Shown piece by piece: positions 19,738 through 28,662 of a DNA stretch of 64,000 nucleotides (position 1 is the first letter of the stretch; each line of letters opens with the position of its first letter). This stretch comes from Dyadobacter jejuensis. Its GTDB lineage: Bacteria > Bacteroidota > Bacteroidia > Cytophagales > Spirosomataceae. The stretch is from NCBI RefSeq assembly GCF_003149085.1, contig NZ_QGDT01000002.1:565508-629507 (forward strand), read 5' to 3'. Position numbers and translations under genes: made by a program. The notes beneath the pieces are model-generated. The model saw only the letters and a list, made by a program, of their open reading frames with translations, was not told where the DNA came from and searched no databases.

Positions 19738-21060
19738 ATGTATACCACCACTGAAGCCCTATACGATACCTATATACAACACCCACAAGTATTTACCGAC
19801 ACCCGTAAAATACAAGTAAACGGACTATTTTTCGCTCTTAAAGGAGTATCCTTCGACGGAAACCAATATGCGCATAAAGCCTTAGAGGACGGTGCCGCAT
19901 ATGCCATTGTAGACGACCCCTCCATAGTTCAGGACGAGCGCTATTTACTGGTAGAAGATGTGTTGACGGCCCTGCAGGATCTGGCCCGCCATCACCGCAA
20001 AACCTTTAACTTCCCAGTACTGGCCCTTACGGGTAGCAATGGGAAGACCACCACCAAAGAGTTGCTGCACAAGGTACTGTCTATGAAATATAATACCTAT
20101 GCTACCGAAGGCAACCTCAACAATCATATTGGCGTACCGCTGACCCTGCTCGCTATTCAAAATAAAAAACATGAGCTGGCCGTCATAGAAATGGGAGCCA
20201 ATCACCAAGGCGAAATAGCCATGCTGAGCAATATAGCCATGCCTACCCATGGGCTGATCACCAATATAGGCAAGGCCCATCTGGAGGGCTTCGGAGGAAT
20301 TCAAGGCATCAAAAAAGGCAAAGGAGAACTATTGGATTACTTGTCCAAGAAAAAAGGAACCATTTTCGTCAATTCTAAACATGAGGATACCATGGAAATG
20401 GTGAGTAAGAGAAGGGCGTTTGGCGAAATCGTGTTCTTCGGTTCCGAAACCAGTCCCTCCCACCCCGAACTGCTCCGGTCGAGCCCGGTAGTAGCCTATA
20501 AGAGTAATAATGGCAAAATGATCGAAACCCATTTGCCAGGAACCTACAATTTTGATAACATAAGTGCCGCCTTGGCCGTAGCCAAATACTTTGAGGTCAC
20601 CGACGAGGATGCCAACGAGGCGGTCGGCCAGTACCAGCCCGACAACAATCGTTCTCAAATCGTGCATAAAGGGAGCAATACCATCATTATGGATGCCTAT
20701 AATGCCAATCCATCGTCGATGCAAGCGGCCTTACAAAACTTCGAAAACCTGGAGGCCCCCAGGAAAATAGTGATTCTGGGCGATATGTACGAACTAGGCC
20801 CAGACTCCGATGCCGAGCACCGGGCTTTAGGTGAGGCACTGGCCAACTTCCATTTCGACACGGTGATCCTGACTGGCCAACACATGCAGCAGGCTTTACC
20901 CGCGCTACCGAAAGCCTATTACTTTCCTGATAAATTCTCCCTTCACAATTGGGTGATGGATAACCCTCAAAACAATACTTTTTTCCTTATTAAAGGTTCG
21001 AGAGGCATGGCACTGGAAAGTATCTTGGCCTTACTCCCTGAAGGGAAAACCGAGGATTAA
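19738..21060 (+). CDS. murF: UDP-N-acetylmuramoyl-tripeptide--D-alanyl-D-alanine ligase
   Basis: MurF adds D-Ala-D-Ala to the UDP-MurNAc-tripeptide in the cytoplasm, the last soluble step of peptidoglycan precursor synthesis. The protein has 440 residues, normal for the family. The N-terminal substrate domain includes DTRKIQVNGLFFALKG. The ATP-binding P-loop LTGSNGKTTTKELL is near residue 98. The central domain has EMGANHQGEIAML and THGLITNIGKAHLEGFG. The C-terminal domain contains DAYNANPSSMQAAL and ILGDMYELG, hallmarks of MurF rather than MurC, D or E. It stands alone, separated from other cell-wall genes, and is transcribed away from the T9SS cargo gene. Confidence 0.97.
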   Translation: MYTTTEALYDTYIQHPQVFTDTRKIQVNGLFFALKGVSFDGNQYAHKALEDGAAYAIVDDPSIVQDERYLLVEDVLTALQDLARHHRKTFNFPVLALTGSNGKTTTKELLHKVLSMKYNTYATEGNLNNHIGVPLTLLAIQNKKHELAVIEMGANHQGEIAMLSNIAMPTHGLITNIGKAHLEGFGGIQGIKKGKGELLDYLSKKKGTIFVNSKHEDTMEMVSKRRAFGEIVFFGSETSPSHPELLRSSPVVAYKSNNGKMIETHLPGTYNFDNISAALAVAKYFEVTDEDANEAVGQYQPDNNRSQIVHKGSNTIIMDAYNANPSSMQAALQNFENLEAPRKIVILGDMYELGPDSDAEHRALGEALANFHFDTVILTGQHMQQALPALPKAYYFPDKFSLHNWVMDNPQNNTFFLIKGSRGMALESILALLPEGKTED

Positions 21061-21213
21061 CAACAACAAAATCATATAGCTAATTATTCCAATAATCCTA
21101 TTTACAAAATCGATAGAAATATAGATAATTTCTATTGATACTACTACATTATAAATAAAACTAAATTCATTAGACAAACCCAACTCTTTCGCCATAAAGT
21201 ACCAGCCACGCTG

Positions 21214-21244
21214 TTGCCTTGCACTAGGAGGCTGATTAACTTTG
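21214..21244 (+). promoter_or_regulatory. Bacteroidota promoter upstream of ahpC
   Basis: TTG at 21214-21216 and TAACTTTG at 21237-21244 form the -33/-7 pair with a 20-nt spacer, the optimal spacing. The ahpC start codon is 40 bp downstream, a normal leader length. Confidence 0.7.
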
Positions 21245-21284
21245 TAAAAATTAAAAAAATACAATCAACGATTTTACATTAATT

Positions 21285-21836
21285 ATGGCAAATAGACTTT
21301 TATCGGTAGGATCTCAGTTCCCCGAATTTAAGAAGACAGCAGTAGTATCATTAGAGAAAGGAAATGAGTTTTATGATATCACTTCCGAAGACCATAAAAA
21401 TGCGGACAAATGGATGGTTATGTTCTGGTGGCCTAAGGATTTCACCTTTGTATGCCCTACTGAAATTGCAGAATTCAACAAGCATGTTGAGGATTTCAGC
21501 GACCGGGACACGATCCTAATAGGAGCGTCTACCGACAGTGAATTCGTTCATTTGGCATGGCGTCAGAACCACGACGACCTTCGTGGATTGCACTTCCCGA
21601 TGTTGGCCGACACTTCTAAGTCTTTGGCTGAGGAGCTTGGAATTTTGGAAGCAAACGAAAAGATAGCATACCGCGCCACTTATATTGTGGACCCACAAGG
21701 AGTTATCCGTTGGGTAAGCGTAAACGACCTTTCTGTAGGCCGTAATGTGAATGAAGTGATCCGAGTTTTGGATGCGCTTCAAACCGACGAGCTTTGCCCA
21801 TGTAACTGGCAAAAAGGCGAGGCTACCCTAGCCTAA
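21285..21836 (+). CDS. ahpC: Peroxiredoxin AhpC (three-cysteine type)
   Basis: This 183-residue thioredoxin-fold peroxidase reduces hydrogen peroxide, alkyl hydroperoxides and perhaps peroxynitrite. The peroxidatic cysteine is Cys57 in FTFVCPTEIAEF. Two further cysteines near the end, Cys171 and Cys173 (ELCPCNW), reproduce the three-cysteine arrangement of mycobacterial AhpC, which is reduced by the adaptor AhpD instead of AhpF. That fits the next gene, an AhpD-like protein. There is no ahpF or OxyR gene nearby. A perfect 16-bp inverted repeat lies between the two genes. Confidence 0.94.
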   Translation: MANRLLSVGSQFPEFKKTAVVSLEKGNEFYDITSEDHKNADKWMVMFWWPKDFTFVCPTEIAEFNKHVEDFSDRDTILIGASTDSEFVHLAWRQNHDDLRGLHFPMLADTSKSLAEELGILEANEKIAYRATYIVDPQGVIRWVSVNDLSVGRNVNEVIRVLDALQTDELCPCNWQKGEATLA

Positions 21837-21853
21837 GCCCTAAGTTATCCCCC

Positions 21854-21910
21854 TTAAGACAGTTCACAACAGCGCTTTGTTCCTTCATGCTAGTTTGTGA
21901 ACTGTCTTAA
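21854..21910 (+). repeat. Perfect 16-bp inverted repeat between ahpC and ahpD
   Basis: TTAAGACAGTTCACAA (21854-21869) is the exact reverse complement of TTGTGAACTGTCTTAA (21895-21910), with a 25-nt loop. It begins 17 bp after the ahpC stop and ends 38 bp before the ahpD start. No T-run follows, so it may be a partial terminator, an mRNA-stabilising stem that makes ahpC more abundant than ahpD, or a protein-binding site. Confidence 0.8.
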
Positions 21911-21948
21911 TATCACCCACTTCCCATTTTATTTCAAACATACCAACC

Positions 21949-22539
21949 ATGTACCCATTTGCTAGCACAGGGAGTACGAAAGACTCCTTGTATAAAGAAT
22001 TCAATATTTCCGAAGGTTTTGAAAGTGTACTCATTGATAAATTAGCCGCTTTGGACCATCGCTATCTTAAAGATTTAAAGATAAATCTTACCAATGTACT
22101 TAAGGCACAAAACCTTAACAAAAAAGAGGCCCTACTCTTAGGCCTTTCGGTAGCTGTAAATGAGAAAAATACAACCCTGATCGACGCGCTTGAAGCCTTG
22201 GCAAAGGAAGAAGGGGCTGAAGACAAGGAAATTGCGGAAGTACTCGCCTGTGTTTCCCTAATGAATGCTAATAATGTATTCTACCGTTTCCGCCACTTTA
22301 TGGACAAGGAATTTTACAATAATGCACCCGCCGGCATAAAGATGAGCATTATGGTCAATCCGGTATTGGGCAAAGAGTTTTTTGAACTACTTAGTCTGGT
22401 GGTATCTTCCCTGAACGGTTGTGAAATGTGCGTTACTTCGCATGAGCAGTCGGTACTCACCCATGGGGGTAGCCAAGCGCGCATCTTCGATGCGGTGAAG
22501 GTAGGCGCCATTTTCAAAAGCTTTACGGTGTTGCTATAA
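21949..22539 (+). CDS. ahpD: AhpD-like alkylhydroperoxidase (carboxymuconolactone decarboxylase family)
   Basis: This 196-residue all-helical protein is predicted to reduce AhpC and to have weak peroxidase activity itself. The active-site motif is CEMCVTSHE, giving Cys158-x2-Cys161-x3-His165. A glutamate twelve residues earlier (Glu146 in KEFFELLSLV) sits exactly where the proton-relay glutamate of the mycobacterial enzyme lies. The catalytic set therefore looks complete. It directly follows ahpC on the same strand, so the pair should act as one peroxide-defence module fed by a lipoyl or thioredoxin-type donor. Confidence 0.9.
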   Translation: MYPFASTGSTKDSLYKEFNISEGFESVLIDKLAALDHRYLKDLKINLTNVLKAQNLNKKEALLLGLSVAVNEKNTTLIDALEALAKEEGAEDKEIAEVLACVSLMNANNVFYRFRHFMDKEFYNNAPAGIKMSIMVNPVLGKEFFELLSLVVSSLNGCEMCVTSHEQSVLTHGGSQARIFDAVKVGAIFKSFTVLL

Positions 22540-22882
22540 TATAATTGGTGGTTGGCTCAAGTCCTCTACGGCTCTCCCTTCATGAGCTAACCACCCCACT
22601 TTACTCTCCTCGAGTGGCTCCCCCACAGGATCATCCCCCCCGGCCTACCCTTATTGGAACAGCTCTCGCAAATACTGCACGGGCTCCATACCGACAATTT
22701 ATCTAATCGATCTACGCTGAGTCGGACTAATATCTAAGTTGATTTAGGAAATACCATCAAAATAGATAAAACATCTAAACTGGTCGCCATTCTCCCAATT
22801 TATATCTACTTTTCTTCTCAATCGTGGTATTTCTTATTAATTTTGTGTATTGAATTTGAACAAATTAAAACGAAATTTAAGC
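22540..22882. other. Intergenic region between ahpD and ahcY
   Basis: Besides the hairpin at 22547-22595, it contains TAATTTTG at 22838-22845, a good -7 element 37 bp before the ahcY start, but without a clear TTG at -33. No riboswitch of the S-adenosylhomocysteine or SAM classes could be recognised by eye. A stretch around 22610-22735 is open in one frame but has no start codon. Confidence 0.4.
22547..22595 (+). terminator. Hairpin after ahpD
   Basis: GGTGGTTGGCTCA (22547-22559) pairs with TGAGCTAACCACC (22583-22595) with one mismatch, 8 bp after the ahpD stop. There is no T-run, so termination is likely but not proven by sequence. Confidence 0.5.
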
Positions 22883-24199
22883 ATGGCAACTACAACCGAA
22901 AAGTACATTCCTTTTAAGGTTAAAGACATCAATTTAGCGGAATGGGGACGTAAAGAAATTACCCTTGCAGAAGCTGAAATGCCAGGATTAATGGCCATAC
23001 GTTCCGAATACGGTCCTTCTCAGCCATTGAAAGGCGCTCGCATAGCGGGTTGTCTACACATGACGATACAGACTGCCGTATTAATAGAGACTTTGACTGC
23101 TTTAGGTGCTGAAGTTACTTGGTCGTCTTGTAATATATTCTCTACTCAAGATCATGCTGCGGCAGCCATTGCAGCATCGGGAGTACCCGTTTATGCCTGG
23201 AAAGGTATGACTGAAGAGGAATTTAACTGGTGTATTGAGCAAACCCTTTTCTTTGGTGAAGACCGTAAGCCTTTGAACCTGATTCTTGATGACGGTGGCG
23301 ACCTTACCAACATGGTGTTCGACGAGTATCCAGAACTAGTAGAGGGTATCAAAGGATTGTCTGAAGAAACTACTACAGGAGTACACCGTCTTTATGATCG
23401 TTACAAAAATGGCACTTTGCTTTTACCAGCCATCAATGTGAACGATTCAGTAACCAAATCGAAATTTGATAACAAATACGGATGTCGGGAATCGCTTGTA
23501 GATTCTATCCGTCGCGCTACCGACTTGATGTTAGCCGGTAAAGTGGCCGTAGTAGCGGGATATGGTGATGTAGGTAAGGGCTCAGCCGAATCGCTTCGTG
23601 GAGCGGGTTGCCGCGTTTTAGTAACCGAAATCGATCCTATTTGTGCCCTTCAAGCGGCCATGGACGGCTTCGAAGTGGTAACCATGGAAGAGGCTACTTC
23701 ACGTGCCAATATTTTTGTGACTGCCACTGGTAACTATAAAATCATTACTGACCGTCACTTCCTAAACATGCGTGACAAGGCGATCGTATGTAACATAGGC
23801 CATTTTGATAATGAAATCGACATGGCGTGGTTGAACAAAAACTATGGCGCTACCAAGTCACAAATTAAGCCTCAGGTAGACATGTATACCCTAAATGGTA
23901 AGGATATCATTGTACTAGCCGAAGGACGTTTGGTAAACTTGGGCTGTGCCATGGGTCACCCTTCTTTTGTAATGTCTTGCTCGTTCTCCAACCAAACGCT
24001 TGCACAAATCGAGCTTTGGAACAATACGGCTAGCTACGAGAAAAAAGTATATGTATTGCCAAAGCTTTTGGATGAAAAAGTTGCCGCATTCCATTTGGCT
24101 CACGTAGGTGCAAAATTGGATACCCTTTCTGATGAGCAGGCTGCATATATCGGCGTCTCTACTGAAGGACCATTCAAGTCAGAAACCTACCGCTATTAA
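22883..24199 (+). CDS. ahcY: Adenosylhomocysteinase
   Basis: S-adenosylhomocysteine hydrolase splits SAH to adenosine and homocysteine, removing the inhibitor left by methyltransferases. The length is 438 residues from the ATG at 22883; this start gives the usual opening [16 protein letters not shown] and is preferred over an upstream ATG at 22850. Substrate-binding motifs include [16 protein letters not shown] and [16 protein letters not shown]. The NAD-binding fold has [14 protein letters not shown] near residue 225. The C-terminus ends in the usual FKSETYRY. It is monocistronic, closed by a bidirectional terminator. Confidence 0.98.
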   Translation: MATTTEKYIPFKVKDINLAEWGRKEITLAEAEMPGLMAIRSEYGPSQPLKGARIAGCLHMTIQTAVLIETLTALGAEVTWSSCNIFSTQDHAAAAIAASGVPVYAWKGMTEEEFNWCIEQTLFFGEDRKPLNLILDDGGDLTNMVFDEYPELVEGIKGLSEETTTGVHRLYDRYKNGTLLLPAINVNDSVTKSKFDNKYGCRESLVDSIRRATDLMLAGKVAVVAGYGDVGKGSAESLRGAGCRVLVTEIDPICALQAAMDGFEVVTMEEATSRANIFVTATGNYKIITDRHFLNMRDKAIVCNIGHFDNEIDMAWLNKNYGATKSQIKPQVDMYTLNGKDIIVLAEGRLVNLGCAMGHPSFVMSCSFSNQTLAQIELWNNTASYEKKVYVLPKLLDEKVAAFHLAHVGAKLDTLSDEQAAYIGVSTEGPFKSETYRY

Positions 24200-24230
24200 T
24201 ATAAAGTTTCCTTAGGGGAACTGATATAAA

Positions 24231-24270
24231 AAACCATGTAGAAAAAAGTTCTTTTCTACATGGTTTTTTT
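24231..24270. terminator. Bidirectional terminator between ahcY and the MscS gene
   Basis: CCATGTAGAAAA (24234-24245) pairs with TTTTCTACATGG (24252-24263). It is preceded by A-rich and followed by T-rich tracts (T7 at 24264-24270), so it can end both convergent genes. Confidence 0.92.
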
Positions 24271-24274
24271 AGCC

Positions 24275-25153
24275 CTACCCCACATCGGTCGAAAGGTCTG
24301 GCTTGGGCACATATTCCAAAGTTCGAACGGGGAAGGGTATCACGATACCAGCCTTCTCGAAGGCTACTTTAAGCGATTTGATGGCCTTGCTCTTCGCTGG
24401 GCCAGGGCCACCTTTTAAGGGGTCTATCCAAAATAACAGCTGAAAATCGATACTGCTATCCCCAAATTGCGTGAACTGCAGCTCAACGGGGCGGGTTGCA
24501 CTCAGGAAATCCAATGCCTTGATGGTATCGACGGCCAGCTCTTCCACGCTATTAAGGTCCGAATCATAGGCCACCCCACATTGCAATTGAATACGTCGCT
24601 CACCAGAATTACTATAATTGACGATGGGCTTCTGAAAAATATCCTTACTCGGCAGCTCCACATATTGCCCAGCAAAATTATCGAGCAATACCGAACGTAA
24701 ATTAATAGAAAGTACTTTTCCGGTAAAGCCATTGGTTTCGATGATATCTCCTACACTAATAGGTCGCTGTATCGCAATAAAGGCCCCCGAAATAAAATTG
24801 GCCGTGAGGTCCTGAAAGGCGAAACCAATAGCCAAAGCGAGTACTCCTGCACCGGCTACCAGGGAGGCTACCGTTTTTTCTAGGCCCATCAGCCCCAGGG
24901 CAAAAAATATCCCTACCATAAAGATAGAAATTTTGGTAAGGGCGGCCAATAGTCCTATTAAAGCAGTATTACTCGACAGGCGAGTGAGGATGCGTGTAAC
25001 GATCCGGCTCGTATAACTGGCGATATACCGAAAGGCAATCAGCATAAAAACGGCCAGAATTAGGTTGGGGATCAATTTGGCAGCGTCCAAACTCCAGCGA
25101 TCCAGCTTTAACATCACTGGATCAACAATTCGCGAAAACTCTATTGTAAACAT
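24275..25153 (-). CDS. Small-conductance mechanosensitive channel (MscS family)
   Basis: This 292-residue inner-membrane channel protects against osmotic downshock. The ATG at 25153 is taken; a TTG just upstream is possible. Three N-terminal membrane helices are predicted, the third being the pore helix (SLVAGAGVLALAIGFAFQDL). The canonical MscS beta-domain follows (FIAIQRPISVGDIIETNGFTG and LPSKDIFQKPIVNYS), then an alpha/beta C-terminal cage. The length matches E. coli MscS. It is convergent with ahcY. Confidence 0.94.
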   Translation of the reverse strand: MFTIEFSRIVDPVMLKLDRWSLDAAKLIPNLILAVFMLIAFRYIASYTSRIVTRILTRLSSNTALIGLLAALTKISIFMVGIFFALGLMGLEKTVASLVAGAGVLALAIGFAFQDLTANFISGAFIAIQRPISVGDIIETNGFTGKVLSINLRSVLLDNFAGQYVELPSKDIFQKPIVNYSNSGERRIQLQCGVAYDSDLNSVEELAVDTIKALDFLSATRPVELQFTQFGDSSIDFQLLFWIDPLKGGPGPAKSKAIKSLKVAFEKAGIVIPFPVRTLEYVPKPDLSTDVG

Positions 25154-25307
25154 CAATATATTATTTTTATAGAATGCAAGATACTAAAAAAGGCATAAAG
25201 CCTAGGAAACACCGTTGATAACAACAAAACTGCTCTTTAGATTATATCTGGAGGGTAGATTTTAAGAAAAAAGAGTTGCGGCGATAGGTCGCATTCCTGT
25301 TAAGCAT

Positions 25308-25315
25308 TATCTTTG
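25308..25315 (+). promoter_or_regulatory. Candidate -7 element upstream of purQ
   Basis: TATCTTTG fits TAnnTTTG, but no TTG lies at the right distance upstream, and the leader to purQ would be about 100 nt. No purine riboswitch was recognised in this leader. Confidence 0.3.
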
Positions 25316-25423
25316 TAGCTTATAGGCCTCAGGTGGAGTGTTTTTCCCGAAGGGCCACTATTGTTCAAAAGCATGTTTCTTGCCCTTTTGTGAGGCAAGG
25401 CTCAAATATAAAACGAATATCAG

Positions 25424-26116
25424 ATGAAATTTGGAGTAGTAGTTTTCCCTGGTTCCAACTGCGATGATGACACCGTATATGCCTTACAGCATAACCTTGG
25501 GCAGCAAGTCGTAAAGCTTTGGCATAAGGACCACGACCTTCAGGGTTGTGATTTTATTATACTTCCCGGGGGATTTTCTTATGGAGATTATCTCCGCTCT
25601 GGGGCTATAGCCCGTTTCTCCCCCCTGATGAATGAAGTAATCGCGCATGCCAATCGCGGAGGCTATGTCATGGGAATCTGTAACGGATTTCAGGTTCTTT
25701 GTGAGGCTCAGCTCGTCCCTGGCGTGTTACTCCCAAATATCAACCAGAAATTTATCTGTAAAAACGTACATTTAAAAGCCGCTACCACCAACAGCCTCCT
25801 TACCTCGGGGCTGGACAAAGCCCGGGCCTATAAAATCCCCGTGGCCCATGCCGATGGAAGGTATTTTGCTGAAACCTCTATCCTTCAAGAGATTAAAGAT
25901 AACGACCAAATTTTGTTTCAATACTGCGACGCCCAAGGGCAGATTACCCCAGATGCCAACATCAACGGTAGTCTAGAAAACATCGCTGGCGTATGCAATA
26001 AGAACAGGAATGTGTTCGGAATGATGCCCCACCCGGAGCGCGCCGCCGACGAAGCCTTAGGCAATACCGATGGAAAGATCATCCTCGAGCAAGTGTTGTC
26101 GGTGATGGTATCGTAG
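25424..26116 (+). CDS. purQ: Phosphoribosylformylglycinamidine synthase, glutaminase subunit
   Basis: PurQ hydrolyses glutamine and passes ammonia to PurL for the fourth step of purine synthesis. The length of 230 residues is normal for the separate-subunit form. The class I amidotransferase triad is intact: Cys86 in GICNGFQVLCE, and His203 and Glu205 in MMPHPERAADE. The opening KFGVVVFPGSNCDDD is diagnostic. Neither purL nor purS is adjacent, so the subunits are encoded apart. It is followed by a strong terminator. Confidence 0.97.
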   Translation: MKFGVVVFPGSNCDDDTVYALQHNLGQQVVKLWHKDHDLQGCDFIILPGGFSYGDYLRSGAIARFSPLMNEVIAHANRGGYVMGICNGFQVLCEAQLVPGVLLPNINQKFICKNVHLKAATTNSLLTSGLDKARAYKIPVAHADGRYFAETSILQEIKDNDQILFQYCDAQGQITPDANINGSLENIAGVCNKNRNVFGMMPHPERAADEALGNTDGKIILEQVLSVMVS

Positions 26117-26138
26117 GTACCGATTTACCCGAATTATA

Positions 26139-26174
26139 AAGAGGAGGCCCCCATTTGGAGGCCTCCTCTTTTTG
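26139..26174 (+). terminator. Rho-independent terminator of purQ
   Basis: AAGAGGAGGCC (26139-26149) pairs with GGCCTCCTCTT (26159-26169), and a short T-run follows. It lies between two convergent genes and may serve both. Confidence 0.88.
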
Positions 26175-26205
26175 CTTAAACGGGGAAGTATCCCTATCTA
26201 ATTCG

Positions 26206-27039
26206 CTACACATTGCCCATTACATACATTTCCTCCATGGTAGGGGTAGGACTCCCCCCTTCTTGCTCCAGGGTGATGGCAAAGGCAGAGGTGCCAGGTT
26301 TGGTTTTTTTCACTTTAAGGATCTTTTTATCGAAGTCCGAATCGAGCACTCCCATATCCACAGGCACACCGTCGACGATACTCCATAGCTGATACTGCTT
26401 GCCAGCAGGCACCGCCGGGAGTTTCTGTACATCCAGGACCACTTCCTGAGAGCTGTCGTTCCAAAATGCGGAAACCGAACTCTCCGGCGACTTTTCTAGG
26501 CCTACCAATCGTACCATCTTATAGGATGGATCGCGGTATAAGTCGGCCAATGCACTGTTATAGGCCAACTCTACCTCCATGCGTTCCATACGCTCGGCCA
26601 TATCCGAATTAGCTCCGTTAAGCGCTTTGAGTTGATAGGCTGCCCAACCAGCCAATAGCGCCAGGACCAAGCCAGCAGCTACCGCCATTTTCGTCCATTT
26701 CGGACGGGTAGACGCCACCTGGGCGTCTTTCTCTACGTTATGTTCTATAGGGGTATTTCCCTTGTCTAAGGGGATAATCTTCGCATCGGTGCTCTCCTCT
26801 GTGCCCGGCCCATTATCAAAATCCATTTTGGCAAAAATATTAGCCTTGAGTTGCTTGGACGGAGCCTTTTGGTGTTTGAGGGCATAAGCTTCCATGGCCT
26901 CTTCCATACGAAGTACTTCTTCCTTGATTTCGGGATATATATGCGACATACACGCTACTTCCTGCTTCTCTTGTTCAGAAGCAGTGCCTAGTACATAGTC
27001 TTCTATGATTCCAGACGCTATATAGGCTTCTATATTCAT
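26206..27039 (-). CDS. RskA-like anti-sigma factor
   Basis: This membrane anti-sigma factor of 277 residues is encoded directly after an ECF sigma factor, overlapping it by 4 bp. The N-terminal cytoplasmic part (MNIEAYIASGIIEDYVLG) is the sigma-binding region. It lacks the HxxxCxxC zinc motif found in many anti-sigma factors. One membrane helix is at about residues 115-135 (MAVAAGLVLALLAGWAAYQL). The periplasmic half is the RskA domain, with LPAVPAGKQYQLWSIVDGVP and FAITLEQEGGSPTPT. The signal it senses is unknown; release probably requires regulated proteolysis as in SigK/RskA. Confidence 0.9.
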   Translation of the reverse strand: MNIEAYIASGIIEDYVLGTASEQEKQEVACMSHIYPEIKEEVLRMEEAMEAYALKHQKAPSKQLKANIFAKMDFDNGPGTEESTDAKIIPLDKGNTPIEHNVEKDAQVASTRPKWTKMAVAAGLVLALLAGWAAYQLKALNGANSDMAERMERMEVELAYNSALADLYRDPSYKMVRLVGLEKSPESSVSAFWNDSSQEVVLDVQKLPAVPAGKQYQLWSIVDGVPVDMGVLDSDFDKKILKVKKTKPGTSAFAITLEQEGGSPTPTMEEMYVMGNV

Positions 27040-27581
27040 ACTGCAAAATATTGTTTTAGCTCTTGAAGAGCCGTTCTAATTCTTGACTTTACCGTCCCTA
27101 ACGGAATATTAAGATTGTTGGCTATCTCTTCGTGGGTATACCCTTGAAAGTATGCCAAATCGACCAATTGTTTTCGCTCGGGCCGTAACAGCCCCACCAA
27201 GGCACGTAGTTCTTCTTGGCCGGAGTCGGGGCGCTCCGTGGAGTCGGCTTGGTCATGAACCGTCCTATCGTTGACGTCGACCATAGATGGCTTCCTGGTT
27301 TCAGTCCGGGTAGCGTCTATCGCCGTATTGCGTGCAATGTTCACAATCCATGTAAACAGTCGGCCTTTCTCTGGATTATAGAGCGCCATACGCTTCCATA
27401 TTTTCAGGAAAACCTCCTGCATCACATCCCCTGCTCTTTCCTCATCCCGCACTATCTTGAGGATAATATTAAACAGAGCCCCTGAATAGTGATCATACAG
27501 GTATTCAAAGGCGGCTCGGTCGTTTCTTTTAAGACCCACCACCAGTTCTTGCTCAGTGTATTTTAACGTATTGGTCGCCAA
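27036..27581 (-). CDS. ECF RNA polymerase sigma factor
   Basis: This 181-residue sigma-70 family factor has only regions 2 and 4. Region 2 shows FEYLYDHYSGALFNIILKIV and AGDVMQEVFLKIWKR, with the promoter-melting segment after it. Region 4 has GYTHEEIANNLNIPLGTVKS, the DNA-recognition helix. The start codon appears to be TTG at 27581, as no in-frame ATG lies nearby. It is coupled by an ATGA overlap to the anti-sigma gene. The linkage matches the SigK group of ECF factors. The regulon cannot be predicted from this window. Confidence 0.92.
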   Translation of the reverse strand: MATNTLKYTEQELVVGLKRNDRAAFEYLYDHYSGALFNIILKIVRDEERAGDVMQEVFLKIWKRMALYNPEKGRLFTWIVNIARNTAIDATRTETRKPSMVDVNDRTVHDQADSTERPDSGQEELRALVGLLRPERKQLVDLAYFQGYTHEEIANNLNIPLGTVKSRIRTALQELKQYFAV

Positions 27582-27915
27582 AGGATGCTTAACATTTAAT
27601 TGGTAGTATAAAAACGGTATTCATTAATTTTGAAAGGATTGCATACGAACTGAAACCCTCAATCTTAATTTAACTCCTCAATTCCAATCGGCTATTAAGC
27701 CCCGCTGACCTTTTCTAAAAATGGCACAAATCATTGCTTTAACGTATACAAATTCTAACTTACATACGCTTTTAGTAGCAGATTGGATTGAATCGTGAAT
27801 CAAAAATTATTCTGGAACCCAGAATAAAAGAATAATGCCAAAAGAAGGAGCTAGAACAAAAAGCCTTCTCTCCCTCTCCGATAATACCAAAAAAATAAAT
27901 AAACCAGGCAGTTAT
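27582..27915. other. Intergenic region between gldF and the sigma factor gene
   Basis: This AT-rich spacer holds the sigma-factor promoter and the end of the gldF transcript. No hairpin with a T-run, no clear -33/-7 pair on the minus strand and no coding frame were found. GldG, the usual partner of GldF, would be expected here and is absent. Confidence 0.5.
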
Positions 27916-28644
27916 CTAGCGTTTCAATGTGGCTACCCGCTGAACGGTAAAGTATAAAAACAGGACTATTAAGCTCAATTGATATACTACACTCCCCGCT
28001 TCTACCAGTCCTTTGCCCACAGACTGATACTGAGCGTCCAGTGCCATATAAGAGAGCAACTGAGCCATAAAACCGCTATTAAAGAGTTGGGCTATGGCTC
28101 CCAACCCAATAAACCAGAAAAAGACCAATAGGACCGTCAACACAAAACCTACAATTTGATTTTCGTTGAGCGTAGAAGCAAAGATGCCCATGGCCACCAT
28201 ACAGCCACTCAATAATACCAAGCCAATATACCCCCCAGCCACGGCGGCGAGGTCCAGGTTACCTACGGGGTTCCCCAGTTGATATACGCTATATACAAAT
28301 ATCAGAGTGGGGAATATAGTAAGCAATACCAACAACCAATTGGCCATAAATTTCCCTAGCACCAATTCCCAAATGGTGATGGGCTTCGTCAATAGGAGCT
28401 CGATGGTACCCATCCGAACCTCTTCGGAGAAGGACCTCATCGTAATTGCTGGTATCACAAACAAAAACAAATAGGGAGTCAAATAAAAAAAGGAGGCCAA
28501 ATCAGCATAACCATAATCCAGAATATTTGAGTCGGGAAACACCCATACGATGAGCCCTACAACCAGCAGAAAAACCGCCATGACCATATAGGCAATAAGC
28601 GAATTAAAAAAACTACTGAGCTCCTTTTGAAAAATAGCGTACAC
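27916..28644 (-). CDS. gldF: Gliding-motility ABC transporter permease GldF
   Basis: This 242-residue ABC-2 type permease has six predicted membrane helices. It begins with a GTG codon (MYAIFQKELSSFFNSLIAYM), which is the typical GldF opening. The cytoplasmic motif FSEEVRMGTIELLLTKPIT is the ABC-2 signature. In Flavobacterium johnsoniae GldF works with GldG and the ATPase GldA and is required for gliding. Here gldG does not follow. The gene is the last of a leftward cluster after two DUF4199 proteins, with an 18-bp gap. Confidence 0.85.
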   Translation of the reverse strand: MYAIFQKELSSFFNSLIAYMVMAVFLLVVGLIVWVFPDSNILDYGYADLASFFYLTPYLFLFVIPAITMRSFSEEVRMGTIELLLTKPITIWELVLGKFMANWLLVLLTIFPTLIFVYSVYQLGNPVGNLDLAAVAGGYIGLVLLSGCMVAMGIFASTLNENQIVGFVLTVLLVFFWFIGLGAIAQLFNSGFMAQLLSYMALDAQYQSVGKGLVEAGSVVYQLSLIVLFLYFTVQRVATLKR

Positions 28645-28662
28645 AGAAAATGGGTTAAATTC

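Noticed and set aside
21031-21264. Minus-strand frame of 77 codons between murF and ahpC
   Set aside because: It overlaps the murF 3' end and the ahpC promoter and has AT-driven Ile/Tyr-rich composition.
22610-22735. Open stretch upstream of ahcY
   Set aside because: No start codon is available before a stop, and no family resemblance was seen; it is not called even as a remnant.
22540-22882. Possible SAM or SAH riboswitch before ahcY
   Set aside because: No conserved core of these riboswitch classes could be found by eye.
25157-25423. Possible purine riboswitch before purQ
   Set aside because: The region lacks the conserved loops of the purine aptamer.
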